Positions 38,361 to 46,712 of a stretch of 64,000 nt of DNA are shown here, piece by piece. The notes beneath the pieces are model-generated. The model worked only from the letters and a program-made list of their open reading frames with translations, was not told where the DNA came from and made no database searches. Source of the DNA: Methyloversatilis sp. XJ19-49 (lineage in GTDB: Bacteria; Pseudomonadota; Gammaproteobacteria; Burkholderiales; Rhodocyclaceae); assembly GCF_024580145.1 (NCBI RefSeq), contig NZ_JANINI010000005.1, positions 145,077 through 209,076 of the forward strand, given 5' to 3'. Made by a program: the position numbers and the translations under genes. Within the stretch, counting starts at the first letter, position 1, and every line of letters starts with the position of its first letter.

Positions 38361-38459
38361 CAGATGCAAGGTTCAAGATTCAAGTTGAAAGTGAGTAAGG
38401 CCCTTCCTGTCGTGGCAGCCGTCCACTTCAGTCTTGAATCTTTAACCTTTAATCCTTCG
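38361..38459. repeat. Inverted pair of heptamer-repeat clusters between convergent genes
   Basis: On the minus strand 38386-38361 reads in ACTTGAA, TCTTGAA, CCTTGCA, TCTGACT units, and 38432-38459 carries TCTTGAA, TCTTTAA, CCTTTAA units on the plus strand. The two arms contain a 9-bp inverted repeat (AGATTCAAG at 38376-38384, CTTGAATCT at 38433-38441) that could form a bidirectional terminator-like stem. The second arm overlaps the last codons of the PEP-CTERM gene. Confidence 0.6.
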
Positions 38460-39462
38460 TCTGGCGATGACGCCTCGCAAGACCGGCGCACAGCACGAGG
38501 CCCGCAATCAGCAGGGTCCACGTTTCCGGTTCGGGTACTGCGGTCACGCTGTACTGGCTGCCGGAACTGAAGGCAAGCGACTGGCCTGCCTGCACATGGA
38601 TGCCGGTCAGCGTCGCGGTGCCATAAAGATCCATTGCGCCGTCCCAGATCGCGAAAGCACTCAGCGACACGATGAACGCGTACTGCAGTCCGTCCTCGAG
38701 CTGCGCAGCGAACGAAAAGTTTTCGACGCCGCTGTCGACACCGATGTCGAAAGTCTCCTGGCTGACCAGAAGCGGCGAGGCGCCATCCAGCCTGTAAAGC
38801 AGCACGTCCAGCGCGCCCTCGGCGTTGGCGTCCCCGAAAAGCGATCTGTAGTAGGTGAAGGATTTGACCGGGTCACTGAAGCTGATCAATCCATCCGGGC
38901 CCCACGCCACAGCATGCCGCTCAACTGCGAACTGAAATGTCGCCTCGCCGGATCCGGACGCGACGAACGGCTCGTTGTACGAGCTTTCCGCACGCGCTCG
39001 CGACCAGGATGAGCCAGTGCTCGCGTAGGTCACATTGCCACCCTGGTCAAGCAGTTCGAAGTCGAATTCCGAACTGTCGCGGGCAATCGCGGAAACCTTG
39101 TTCGATCCGAGGTTCGTACTCGCCCGGGCCGATGCCCACGCCGTATCAACCCTCAGCAGGGGCGAGCCGGAGACGCTGTCCTGGACGACCACGTTGGCGA
39201 GCGAAGACGATGACTGTTCCCATTGATCCGGATAGACCTCTTCCCAGCACCAGTCGCTCGAAGCGCCGCATGGCGGCGAATCAACCACCAGTCTTTCAAG
39301 AACGATCGCGTAACGCTCCGCGCTGGACCACGAATAGGTCCATGCCGTCGATGTCGCAACGTTATTGAACGAAAGTGTTCTGGCCGGCGATGCGGTCGCG
39401 CAAAGCAGCGCGCCGACCGCTGCCACAACATGAATCAGGTGTGCCTTTCGTGATGCATTCAT
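38449..39462 (-). CDS. PEP-CTERM sorting-signal exported protein
   Basis: A 337-residue exported protein. Residues 1-27 are a signal peptide (cleavage after SPA or PARA). The body is beta-rich and Ser/Trp-rich with few charged clusters, and I do not recognise a domain in it. The C-terminus has VPEPETWTLLIAGLVLCAGLARRHRQTKD, a complete PEP-CTERM signal with the basic tail somewhat longer than usual. It has two Cys pairs near the N-terminus (PPCGASSDWCW). A sigma-54 element lies 48 bases before its ATG. It is presumably an exosortase substrate delivered to the cell surface or matrix. Confidence 0.88.
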   Translation of the reverse strand: MNASRKAHLIHVVAAVGALLCATASPARTLSFNNVATSTAWTYSWSSAERYAIVLERLVVDSPPCGASSDWCWEEVYPDQWEQSSSSLANVVVQDSVSGSPLLRVDTAWASARASTNLGSNKVSAIARDSSEFDFELLDQGGNVTYASTGSSWSRARAESSYNEPFVASGSGEATFQFAVERHAVAWGPDGLISFSDPVKSFTYYRSLFGDANAEGALDVLLYRLDGASPLLVSQETFDIGVDSGVENFSFAAQLEDGLQYAFIVSLSAFAIWDGAMDLYGTATLTGIHVQAGQSLAFSSGSQYSVTAVPEPETWTLLIAGLVLCAGLARRHRQTKD

Positions 39463-39917
39463 GTCTATCCTCCTTTGAATCGTCTCGTCCGACCACCCGA
39501 AGATGCAAGCAAGATGGGTGCAAGAACGATGCGGCTACCCCGGCGTTACTCGCAACCGCCCAGCGTCGATCTGTGGCGCCTGCACGAAGCGATTTGATTA
39601 CAATGAATTTTCTGTAGCGGACCAAGTTCCGCGCATGCACGAAAAGCCGACCCGACCGGGGTCTTGAATCTTTCCGCCGCGCGCAAGCCTGCCGCTTCTT
39701 CGTGCCTGCGTCATGACCATGTAAATATCTCCGACAGCGAGCGGCGCATCGGGTGGCACACCCATCGTTGCGCCATTGGCGATTCAGCCGCGTGCATTGC
39801 GGACACGGATACCGCTTCACGCCCTCGGGTTCGTTCACAAATTCTTCATCTTCTTGTCACGTGCGGTTTGCAAAATTGTAGGTTGCGATTTTTCCCAACC
39901 AAGAAACCGGAATCCCA
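39463..39917. other. 455-base divergent intergenic region
   Basis: Separates the minus-strand PEP-CTERM gene from the plus-strand STAS gene. It contains the sigma-54 element at 39508-39523. No convincing small gene or structured RNA is visible: the 92-codon frame at 39664-39942 overlaps the STAS start and has no ribosome site. The region is more AT-rich than its surroundings, as expected for regulatory DNA. Confidence 0.6.
39508..39523 (-). promoter_or_regulatory. Candidate sigma-54 promoter of second PEP-CTERM gene
   Basis: On the minus strand TTGCACCCATCTTGCT matches TGGCACGN4TTGCW except for T in place of the first G of the -24 GG and C for G at position 7. The -12 G is 48 bases before the ATG. 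Confidence 0.55.
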
Positions 39918-40262
39918 ATGTCCATCGAATTTGAAGACGTGACTGAAACCCTTCGGTGCATTTCGATCAGCGGTCGCCTCGACGTTCCGGGCACCGATGC
40001 GATTGCAACCCGTTTCACCGCGCTTGCCGCATCGGTTGAGCGCCGTATCGTCGTGGACATCAGCGAAGTCAGCTTTCTGGCTTCGATGGGCATTCGGGCA
40101 TTGATCATGAATGCCAAGGCGCAGCAACAGCGCGGCGGGCGGCTGGTGCTGTTCATAGGCGGTAATCAGCCGGTGGGCAAAGTACTGGAAAGCACCGGCA
40201 TCGACGCATTGATTCCTATCTGCACGGACATGGCGGAAGCACGGGTAGCCGCGCTTGCCTGA
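39918..40262 (+). CDS. STAS-domain anti-sigma-factor antagonist (RsbV/SpoIIAA-like)
   Basis: A 114-residue stand-alone STAS protein. The phosphorylation-site region reads VVDISEVSFLASMGIRAL, so Ser56 occupies the position phosphorylated in RsbV and SpoIIAA, although the following residue is Met rather than Ser/Thr. It should bind the adjacent RsbW-like kinase when unphosphorylated and release that kinase's target. Its stop overlaps the kinase start by one base (TGATG), showing coupled expression. No sigma factor is encoded nearby, so the final target is unknown. It is the first gene of a three-gene partner-switching unit. Confidence 0.9.
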   Translation: MSIEFEDVTETLRCISISGRLDVPGTDAIATRFTALAASVERRIVVDISEVSFLASMGIRALIMNAKAQQQRGGRLVLFIGGNQPVGKVLESTGIDALIPICTDMAEARVAALA

Positions 40263-40738
40263 TGAATACGTCGGCGCAGCGCTGCCCCGGCCTGCATTCG
40301 GAGTGCATCATCCGGGCCGTCATCGATGATCTTCGAATTGCATCCGCCTGGCTCGCAGCGACCGGCTCGGATCACGGCCTACCTGTCGAACAGATCATGC
40401 GACTCGATCAGTGCCTGGACGAAGCACTCGCAAATGTAATCGCGCACGGCGGGCCGGCCGCGCGCGAGCATGAGGTGAGCCTTGTTTTCGTCACTCGAAG
40501 CGAGGGCTGCCGAGGTGAAGCTTCGGTTACGGTGATCGATTCGGGGTTTGCCTTTGACCCGCTGTCGGTCCGGCCGAAACCGCGCCCAGCCAATCTTTAC
40601 GATGCCGAACCGGGTGGGCTCGGTCTCACGATGATGCGCAACTTCGCGGATACGCTGGAATATGGCCGCCACGCCGATCGAAACCATCTGACTTTCAAGG
40701 TTTGCTGGGACGAACCGGCGCGCGGAAAACCGGACTGA
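40262..40738 (+). CDS. RsbW/SpoIIAB-like anti-sigma serine kinase (HATPase_c_2)
   Basis: A 158-residue GHKL kinase. The N box is MRLDQCLDEALANVIAHGG (Asn58), G1 is VIDSGFAFDP (Asp93-Ser94-Gly95) and G2 is GGLGLTMMRNFAD (118-130). It lacks the His kinase phospho-acceptor, as expected for a partner-switching kinase that phosphorylates a STAS Ser and sequesters a target. The expected substrate is Ser56 of the upstream STAS protein. The start overlaps the STAS stop, and the PP2C gene begins five bases after its end. Confidence 0.9.
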   Translation: MNTSAQRCPGLHSECIIRAVIDDLRIASAWLAATGSDHGLPVEQIMRLDQCLDEALANVIAHGGPAAREHEVSLVFVTRSEGCRGEASVTVIDSGFAFDPLSVRPKPRPANLYDAEPGGLGLTMMRNFADTLEYGRHADRNHLTFKVCWDEPARGKPD

Positions 40739-40743
40739 TTTCC

Positions 40744-42039
40744 GTGCCGATCCAGACCACACGTTTCGGACGCTCTCGTGATCGTCGCTCCGCGGCGCTG
40801 CGCCGCGAACCGGACAACCGCATCGGGACCGCGGAGCGGCGTCTTTCAGGTATCGCATCTTTCGCCCTTTTCCGAAATGTCGACGCATCGATCGTCCAGG
40901 CGGCGATCGAGGACTGCGAGGTGCTGGCGCTGCTGCCGGGCATGCCCCTGCTGCACCCGGGTAGCATGAACGACAACGTCTTTCTCCTGTTGTCGGGCGA
41001 ACTCGGAGCGTTCGTGGGCGACGACCTGACTGCCGGGCCTGCGGTCACGATCACGCCAGGTGAGACCGTCGGCGAACTGTCAGCAATTGACGGCCAACCC
41101 GTCTCTGCGCTGGTCATGTCGATGACGACGTCGCGCGTGCTGCGCCTGCCGCAGTCTGTCTTCTTCCAGCGACTGAGCGTCATTCCGGAGCTTGCCCGCA
41201 ATCTGCTTGCGATCCTTTCCGCACGGATGCGTCGAAGCAATCTGGTGATGCTGGAGTCGCAACGTCGGCGACTGGAGCTCGACTATCTGCGCCAGGAACT
41301 CGACATCGCACGTCAGTTGCAGGCGAGCATGCTGCCGCACCAACGTCCGCTGTTTCCCGACCGGGACGACATCGATATCGCAGCGCTCATGGAACCGGCC
41401 TCCGCCGTGGGCGGCGACCTCTTCGATGCCTTTTTCCTCGACCACCGACAACTTTTCTTCTGCGTCGGCGATGTCTCGGGCCATGGCGTTCCGGCAGCCT
41501 TGTTCATGGCTCGGGTAATCGGTCTGATGAGGGTGACAGCGATGGGGGTGCGGGAGCCCGGACGGCTTATGCAGGAACTGAACGAGCAACTATGTGCCGG
41601 CAACGACACGAACATGTTCGTGACCCTCTTCTGCGCCATCCTCGAGGTGGATACCGGTCGGCTCGTATACGCCAACGGTGGGCACTGCGCACCGCTACTG
41701 GTCAGCCACGGCACGCCTTCTTTCCTGCCGCTGCCGAAAGGCGCCCTGATTGGTGCCATTCCAGGCTTGGCCTACGCGGCACGGGAGATCGTGCTCGGTC
41801 CCGATGAGACGCTGCTCTGCTTCACGGACGGCGTGACGGAAGCCGAGTCCCCCGACGGGAGGGAATTCGGTAGCGAACGTCTTTTCGAGGTGGTCACACT
41901 ACTGACCAAGGTCACGCTCGAGAGCCTGATCGAGGAAATACGCGGGGCGGTCGCGGATTTCTCGGCACCGCACCTGCTCGAGGACGACTGCACGCTGCTG
42001 GCGCTGCGTCGCACCACTCGCACACCGGGGGCTCGGTGA
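40744..42039 (+). CDS. RsbU/SpoIIE-like PP2C phosphatase with N-terminal cNMP-binding-like domain
   Basis: A 431-residue protein if started at GTG 40744; a TTG at 40702 is an alternative. Residues about 38-165 are a Crp-type cyclic-nucleotide-binding fold (FALFRNVDASIVQAAIEDCEV, LLLSGELGAFV, TVGELSAIDGQPVSALV). Glu111 of the phosphate-binding cassette is kept, but the arginine of the canonical PRTA segment is absent. A helical linker (about 165-200) leads to a PPM phosphatase with AVGGDLFDAF (Asp225), CVGDVSGHGVPAALFMA (Asp243), LLCFTDGVTEAE and LEDDCTLLAL. It should dephosphorylate the STAS protein; the N-domain may sense a ligand other than cAMP. Confidence 0.9.
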   Translation: MPIQTTRFGRSRDRRSAALRREPDNRIGTAERRLSGIASFALFRNVDASIVQAAIEDCEVLALLPGMPLLHPGSMNDNVFLLLSGELGAFVGDDLTAGPAVTITPGETVGELSAIDGQPVSALVMSMTTSRVLRLPQSVFFQRLSVIPELARNLLAILSARMRRSNLVMLESQRRRLELDYLRQELDIARQLQASMLPHQRPLFPDRDDIDIAALMEPASAVGGDLFDAFFLDHRQLFFCVGDVSGHGVPAALFMARVIGLMRVTAMGVREPGRLMQELNEQLCAGNDTNMFVTLFCAILEVDTGRLVYANGGHCAPLLVSHGTPSFLPLPKGALIGAIPGLAYAAREIVLGPDETLLCFTDGVTEAESPDGREFGSERLFEVVTLLTKVTLESLIEEIRGAVADFSAPHLLEDDCTLLALRRTTRTPGAR

Positions 42040-42476
42040 CCATGGATACATCAGGCGCAGGTAGGCCGAAACGTCCAGCACCAGGATGGAGCAGACTCGC
42101 ATACGACGCACCATTGATAAGCATTGATCCGTGCCAAACGATTGCAGGCCGCCACGGCGCCGGTGAAACCAGCCGCTTGGAAGATGAATTTTTGTGTCCG
42201 ATTTCACACTGTGATGCAGACACTTCGATTTTCAGGGCTCAATACCTTGACCTCCTCACCCGATGCGGATGCGCGACTGAAACGAGCTGCATCGGATGAT
42301 CGGGAGAAGGTGGTTCGGGGGGTGAGCGGCTCGATCTTTCACGAATTCACGGCGCCGGGAACGGGTATCCCATCCTTTATGCTGGCGATCGAAGCCCGCG
42401 AGCCCGGATCAGCATTCTGTTTGGCAGGATTCTTGCAGCACTTGGGCCTCAAAACAAAAAGGCGGGGAGACACTAC
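42040..42476. other. 437-base intergenic region upstream of FecR-TPR-barrel gene
   Basis: It has no supported gene. Two short frames (42036-42299 and 42124-42684) lack ribosome sites, have unusual composition and conflict with the downstream gene. The segment around 42180-42260 is distinctly AT-richer. It holds the sigma-54 element at 42422 and space for an upstream activator site. Confidence 0.6.
42422..42437 (+). promoter_or_regulatory. Near-consensus sigma-54 promoter of FecR-TPR-barrel gene
   Basis: TGGCAGGATTCTTGCA matches TGGCACGN4TTGCW at every position but one. The -12 G is 42 bases before the GTG start at 42477. It is the best sigma-54 match in the window. Confidence 0.75.
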
Positions 42477-45400
42477 GTGCGCATATCATCTGGGGGCCCA
42501 TCAGCGGTGCTCCTGTCGGTCGTTTTCTCATCCTTTCCGCTTTCCGCGCTCGCCGCCGACGCCTGCAAGGAACCCGCCGGACGGCTTGCATCCATCGAAG
42601 GACAGGTACAGGTGCAGACGGGCGCGCAGCCCGGCTGGCAGCCAGCGAAGCCAGAACAGTTACTTTGCCGCGGCGATTCGATAAGGGTGGGCAAGTCGGG
42701 GCGTGCCGCCGTGGTGCTGGCGAACGAAGCGGTGATGCGTCTGGATCAGAATACGACCATCCGTCTGCTTGAAATCAGCGGCCGGAAGGAAGATAGGTCC
42801 TTCGTCGAACTGGTCAAGGGCGCGCTGCAATCGTTCAGCCGCAAGCCGCGGCTCATGTCCGTCAATACGCCCTACCTCAACGGGTCGATCGAAGGCACCG
42901 AATTCGAAGTACGTGTAGACGGTGAGCAATCTTCCATTCTGGTTCTGGAAGGCCGCGTTGTCGCGGCCAACGAACGAGGCTCGGTCGCGCTCGAGCCAGG
43001 CGATCAGGCGGCGACCCGCGCGGGCGATGCGCCGACCGTGAGTACGCTTGTCAAGCCACGTGACTCGGTTCAGTGGTCGCTCAATTACCCGCCGATCCTG
43101 GCCGCGGGCGGCGAGGCAAATACGCCGCTCGAACGCGCCGCGCAGTTGCTTGCCGTCGGTCGGCAGGACGAAGCGCTGCCCGAACTCGACGCTGTACTGA
43201 CACGCGATCCGCAATCCGGTCTTGCTTACGCGCTGCGCGCCATCATCCATGTGGTGCGCAATGAACGCAGCCTGGCGCTTGCGGCAGCCGAGAAGGGGGT
43301 CGCGCTGAGCGACACGCCAGCAACGCGCATCGCGCTGTCTTACTCGCAGCAGGCGGACTTTCGCATCGAGGCGGCGCGCGACACGCTGCTTGCAGCCGTC
43401 GAGCGTTCGCCCGACGCCGCTCTGGCTTGGGCGCGTCTGAGCGAGCTGCAACTGATGCTGGGCGACAAGGACCGAGCGCGGCGTTCCGCCGCCAAGGCGG
43501 CGGCGCTCGCGCCGGATCTGGCCCGCGCCCAGCTCGTGCTCGGTTTCGCTTCGCTTTCGGAATATCGAAATGATGCAGCAGGCGCAGCCTTCCGGCGCGC
43601 CATCGAACTTGACCCATCCGATCCGCTGGCCCGTCTCGGACTCGGTCTGGCCCGCATCAGCAGCGGCGAACTGCACGCCGGACGCGCTGAACTGGAACTT
43701 GCCGTGGCGCTCGATCCGAATCAGGCATTGCTGCGCGCCTACCTGGGCAAAGCCTACTTCGAGGAGCGACGCGATACGCTGGACGACCAGCAATTCGATA
43801 TCGCCAAGTCGCTCGACCCGCTCGATCCGACGGCCTTCCTGTATGACGGCATCCGCAAGCAGACCGCAAACCGGCCGGTCGATGCACTGACTGATCTGGA
43901 AACGTCGACCGCGCTCAATGACCAGCGCGCCGTCTACCGCAGCCGCCTGCTGCTCGACAAGGACCAGGCGGCGCGCGGCACCAGCGTCGCGCGCGTGTAT
44001 AACGACCTTGGCTTCCCCGACCTGGGTGCCGTGGAGGCGAGCCGATCACTTGCGCTCGACCCGGCCGATGCGTCGGCCCACCGGTTCCTGTCGGACATTC
44101 ACCAGAACACCCGACGGCGCGAGATTGCTCGGGTCAGCGAACTGACGCAGGCCATGATGCTGCAGGATCTGAACATCAATCCGGTACAGCCCAGCACGAG
44201 CGAAACCAATCTGAACATCGTGACTTCTGGCGGCCCGGCGGGCGCCGGTTTCAACGAATTCACCCCGCTGTTCCAGCGCAATCAGGCTCAGCTCAGCGCA
44301 TCGGCGCAGGCGGGCAGCAACAGTACGAGAGGCGGCGAAGCCGTGGTGTCGGGTCTTTACGACCGCTATTCCTTCAGCCTGGGCGCCCTCGACTACGAAA
44401 CGGACGGCTGGCGTCGCAACAACGGGCTTGAGCAGACGGTGTACACCGCGTTCGCTCAGGCAGCGTTGAGCAGCACCGTGAATGTGCAGGCGGAGTACCG
44501 CCACCGCGAATCGACCGAGGGCGATCTGGCCTTCAACTTCAACCCGGACGATTTCGTCGCCAGCCGGCGCATCGGACGCAAACAGGAAACCACACGCATT
44601 GGCCTGCGCTTCTCGCCGGCGCCGCAGACCCACCTGCTGCTGTCCTACATTCATGGCACGCGAGAGGAAAATCTGAGCGAAGTCATCGATCTGCCGCCGG
44701 TGTTCGGCACGACAACCTCGACCAACAGGCAGCGATCGAACACGAAATCGGATCAGGTCGAAGGTCAGCTGCTGCATGCGATGGACACCTCCAATCTGGT
44801 CGTCGGCGCAGCGTGGGGCAAGTCGCGCCGGACCGACACCGTCAATCTGTCGATCGACGACTCGATACTGGGCAACCTGCTGGCCATTTCGGGTCAGGAG
44901 AAGTTTCCGACCCGCCACCCGCGCGGCTACGTCTATGTGAACCTGAGGCCGAACCCGTCGGTCGTGTGGACGCTGGGCGCGAGCTACGACAATTTCGAAC
45001 AGGACTCCTTTCAGGACCGGCGCCTGAACCCGAAATTCGGCGTGCAATGGGACATGAATCCGGTGCTGCGGCTGCGTGCGGCCGCGTTCCAGGTGGTCAA
45101 ACCTGCGCTGGCCGGCAACCGCACGCTTGAACCCACGCAGATCGCCGGCTTCAACCAGCTGTTCGACGACATCAACGGCACGCGCTCGAAGCGCTACGGC
45201 ATCGGACTGGACTGGCGGGCGCACCAGCAGGTGCGCACCGGCATCGAATTCACCCACCGCAACATGGACGAACCACTGCTTGATGCGCTGGCCGGCGCGT
45301 GGATTACGGAAGCGCGCTCCGAACAACTGCATCGGGTCTATGCCGACTGGACGATCACTTCGCGTGTCGCGCTGCATGCGGAACTGGCTTACGACCGTTA

Positions 45401-45779
45401 TCGCAGCGATCGCGGCATTGCAACGTCGGACGGCAATCTTCCCGAAGGCGTCGTGACCTGGAGCGTGCCGATCCGGCTTAGCTATTTTGCCCCGTCCGGC
45501 TGGTTCGCCGGGCTTTCGGGCACCTATGTCGATCAGGACGTGCGCCGTTCGCTGACGGCGACGCAGGCATCCGGCAAGGATCAGTTCGTGGTTGTCGATA
45601 CTTCGATCGGTTACCGGCTGGCGCAGCGGCGCGGCGTGCTGAGCCTCGCCGTGAAGAATCTTTTCGACAGTGATTTCCGTTACCAGGACGACAGCTACCG
45701 CGAGTTCCGCGACGAGCCGGTAATCGGTCCGTATTTTCCCGAGCGCACCGTCATGGCCCGCTTCACGGCCGGCTTCTGA
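42477..45779 (+). CDS. FecR-domain, TPR and outer-membrane beta-barrel fusion protein
   Basis: An 1100-residue protein with signal peptide 1-27 (ALA/ADACK), a FecR domain at about 35-190 (GDSIRVGKSGRAAVVLANEAVMRLD, SVNTPYLNGSIEGTEFEVRV), TPR repeats at about 215-560 (for example AFRRAIELDPSDPLARLGLGLARI) and a C-terminal beta-barrel at about 580-1100 ending in TAGF with the terminal Phe expected for BAM recognition. GTG 42477 follows GGAGA. FecR domains usually bind periplasmic partners; here one is fused to an outer-membrane pore-like module. It heads a unit with a Cys-rich secreted protein and an HD hydrolase, opposite a CHASE2 cyclase. Function unknown; surface export or sensing is inferred. 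Confidence 0.88.
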   Translation: MRISSGGPSAVLLSVVFSSFPLSALAADACKEPAGRLASIEGQVQVQTGAQPGWQPAKPEQLLCRGDSIRVGKSGRAAVVLANEAVMRLDQNTTIRLLEISGRKEDRSFVELVKGALQSFSRKPRLMSVNTPYLNGSIEGTEFEVRVDGEQSSILVLEGRVVAANERGSVALEPGDQAATRAGDAPTVSTLVKPRDSVQWSLNYPPILAAGGEANTPLERAAQLLAVGRQDEALPELDAVLTRDPQSGLAYALRAIIHVVRNERSLALAAAEKGVALSDTPATRIALSYSQQADFRIEAARDTLLAAVERSPDAALAWARLSELQLMLGDKDRARRSAAKAAALAPDLARAQLVLGFASLSEYRNDAAGAAFRRAIELDPSDPLARLGLGLARISSGELHAGRAELELAVALDPNQALLRAYLGKAYFEERRDTLDDQQFDIAKSLDPLDPTAFLYDGIRKQTANRPVDALTDLETSTALNDQRAVYRSRLLLDKDQAARGTSVARVYNDLGFPDLGAVEASRSLALDPADASAHRFLSDIHQNTRRREIARVSELTQAMMLQDLNINPVQPSTSETNLNIVTSGGPAGAGFNEFTPLFQRNQAQLSASAQAGSNSTRGGEAVVSGLYDRYSFSLGALDYETDGWRRNNGLEQTVYTAFAQAALSSTVNVQAEYRHRESTEGDLAFNFNPDDFVASRRIGRKQETTRIGLRFSPAPQTHLLLSYIHGTREENLSEVIDLPPVFGTTTSTNRQRSNTKSDQVEGQLLHAMDTSNLVVGAAWGKSRRTDTVNLSIDDSILGNLLAISGQEKFPTRHPRGYVYVNLRPNPSVVWTLGASYDNFEQDSFQDRRLNPKFGVQWDMNPVLRLRAAAFQVVKPALAGNRTLEPTQIAGFNQLFDDINGTRSKRYGIGLDWRAHQQVRTGIEFTHRNMDEPLLDALAGAWITEARSEQLHRVYADWTITSRVALHAELAYDRYRSDRGIATSDGNLPEGVVTWSVPIRLSYFAPSGWFAGLSGTYVDQDVRRSLTATQASGKDQFVVVDTSIGYRLAQRRGVLSLAVKNLFDSDFRYQDDSYREFRDEPVIGPYFPERTVMARFTAGF

Positions 45780-45847
45780 TTCGATATTCCGGGTAGAACC
45801 GGATGATTGCAGTCATCAACAAACCACAAACAACGAGGTCACACACC

Positions 45848-46654
45848 ATGCATTCAACTGGAAAAAATCTGATCATCGCACTGGCCATGAGTCACGCGAC
45901 TTTCGTCATGGCTTCGGAAAAAGCAGTCACCGTGTTTCCTGCCGAAGGCAACAAGCAATGCGCCGACTACGCAGCCAACGACCGCATCATCCAGATGGGG
46001 ACAAACTCGCCCCAGCCAGCCGGCATGGTCATGGGCGCCGAGAATCCGCGCGATACCGATGCCGTCGGCGAGTCGGCAAGCTACACCGTGTCGGGTAGCA
46101 AAGTCGTCGGTTTTTCCGCAGCGACGACACCGGTCGACTTCGCGATTCTCAAATCCAACCGCAATATCGCCGTCATCATCTATCCCTCGGGAGGCGTCAC
46201 GTCTGACTCGAACATGCAACTGCTGGTGAACGATGTCCCACAGACCGTAACGGCAATCAGTCTCTGCTACGGTCTTGGCAATGCGGCGCCGCAGCCGCCG
46301 CTCGCCACGCCGATCAAATCGTGCAACCTCGAAGCGACGCTCGATCAGACCGGCGTGTCCTGTCCGACGGGCGGCCGCGCGCTCGTCTGCAACTTCGAGC
46401 TGGATCAGCCGTTCTACGGGCTGAATGACGGCAGCGACACCTGCTGCGTGTGCAACGACCCGAATTCGGTGCTGCAGGAATGCGACCCCACGCTCGCCGC
46501 GGGCACGGAAGGCGCCTGTGTCCTTACGGCAGCGGAAAAGGCCGATCGCCAGCCGCCGCTGCCCGCGGGAGAGGTGACGACGCACATCGAGCTGAACAAT
46601 GACCCGTACTTCTGCACGACCGTTGCGGGTATCCGGAAGTGCTATCTGTACTGA
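45848..46654 (+). CDS. Cys-rich secreted protein of unknown function
   Basis: A 268-residue exported protein: signal peptide 1-22 (ATFVMA/SEKAV), then a beta-rich domain with 12 cysteines at 38, 140, 159, 172, 181, 199, 200, 202, 212, 224, 256 and 265, clustered in the C-terminal half (DTCCVCNDP). The even number and export suggest up to six disulfides. ATG 45848 is preceded by GAGG and is chosen over 45803 because it starts the signal peptide. It lies 68 bases after the FecR-TPR-barrel gene, so it may be cargo or a surface partner of that barrel. No known domain. Confidence 0.8.
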   Translation: MHSTGKNLIIALAMSHATFVMASEKAVTVFPAEGNKQCADYAANDRIIQMGTNSPQPAGMVMGAENPRDTDAVGESASYTVSGSKVVGFSAATTPVDFAILKSNRNIAVIIYPSGGVTSDSNMQLLVNDVPQTVTAISLCYGLGNAAPQPPLATPIKSCNLEATLDQTGVSCPTGGRALVCNFELDQPFYGLNDGSDTCCVCNDPNSVLQECDPTLAAGTEGACVLTAAEKADRQPPLPAGEVTTHIELNNDPYFCTTVAGIRKCYLY

Positions 46655-46712
46655 TCGGCGGTCAGGGCCCGGTCACCCGGGCCTGCCTCGCCTGCCATGG
46701 CGGAAGAACAGT

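Noticed and set aside
39850-39890. TGTCACG and TTTGCA upstream of the STAS gene as a sigma-54 promoter
   Set aside because: Separation is about two bases too long and the -24 GG is missing.
39664-39942. 92-codon open frame before the STAS gene
   Set aside because: No ribosome site, overlaps the STAS start out of frame, and the encoded sequence has no protein-like pattern.
42036-42684. Two short open frames between the PP2C and FecR-TPR-barrel genes
   Set aside because: No ribosome sites, AT-rich non-coding composition, and one conflicts with the downstream signal peptide and sigma-54 promoter.
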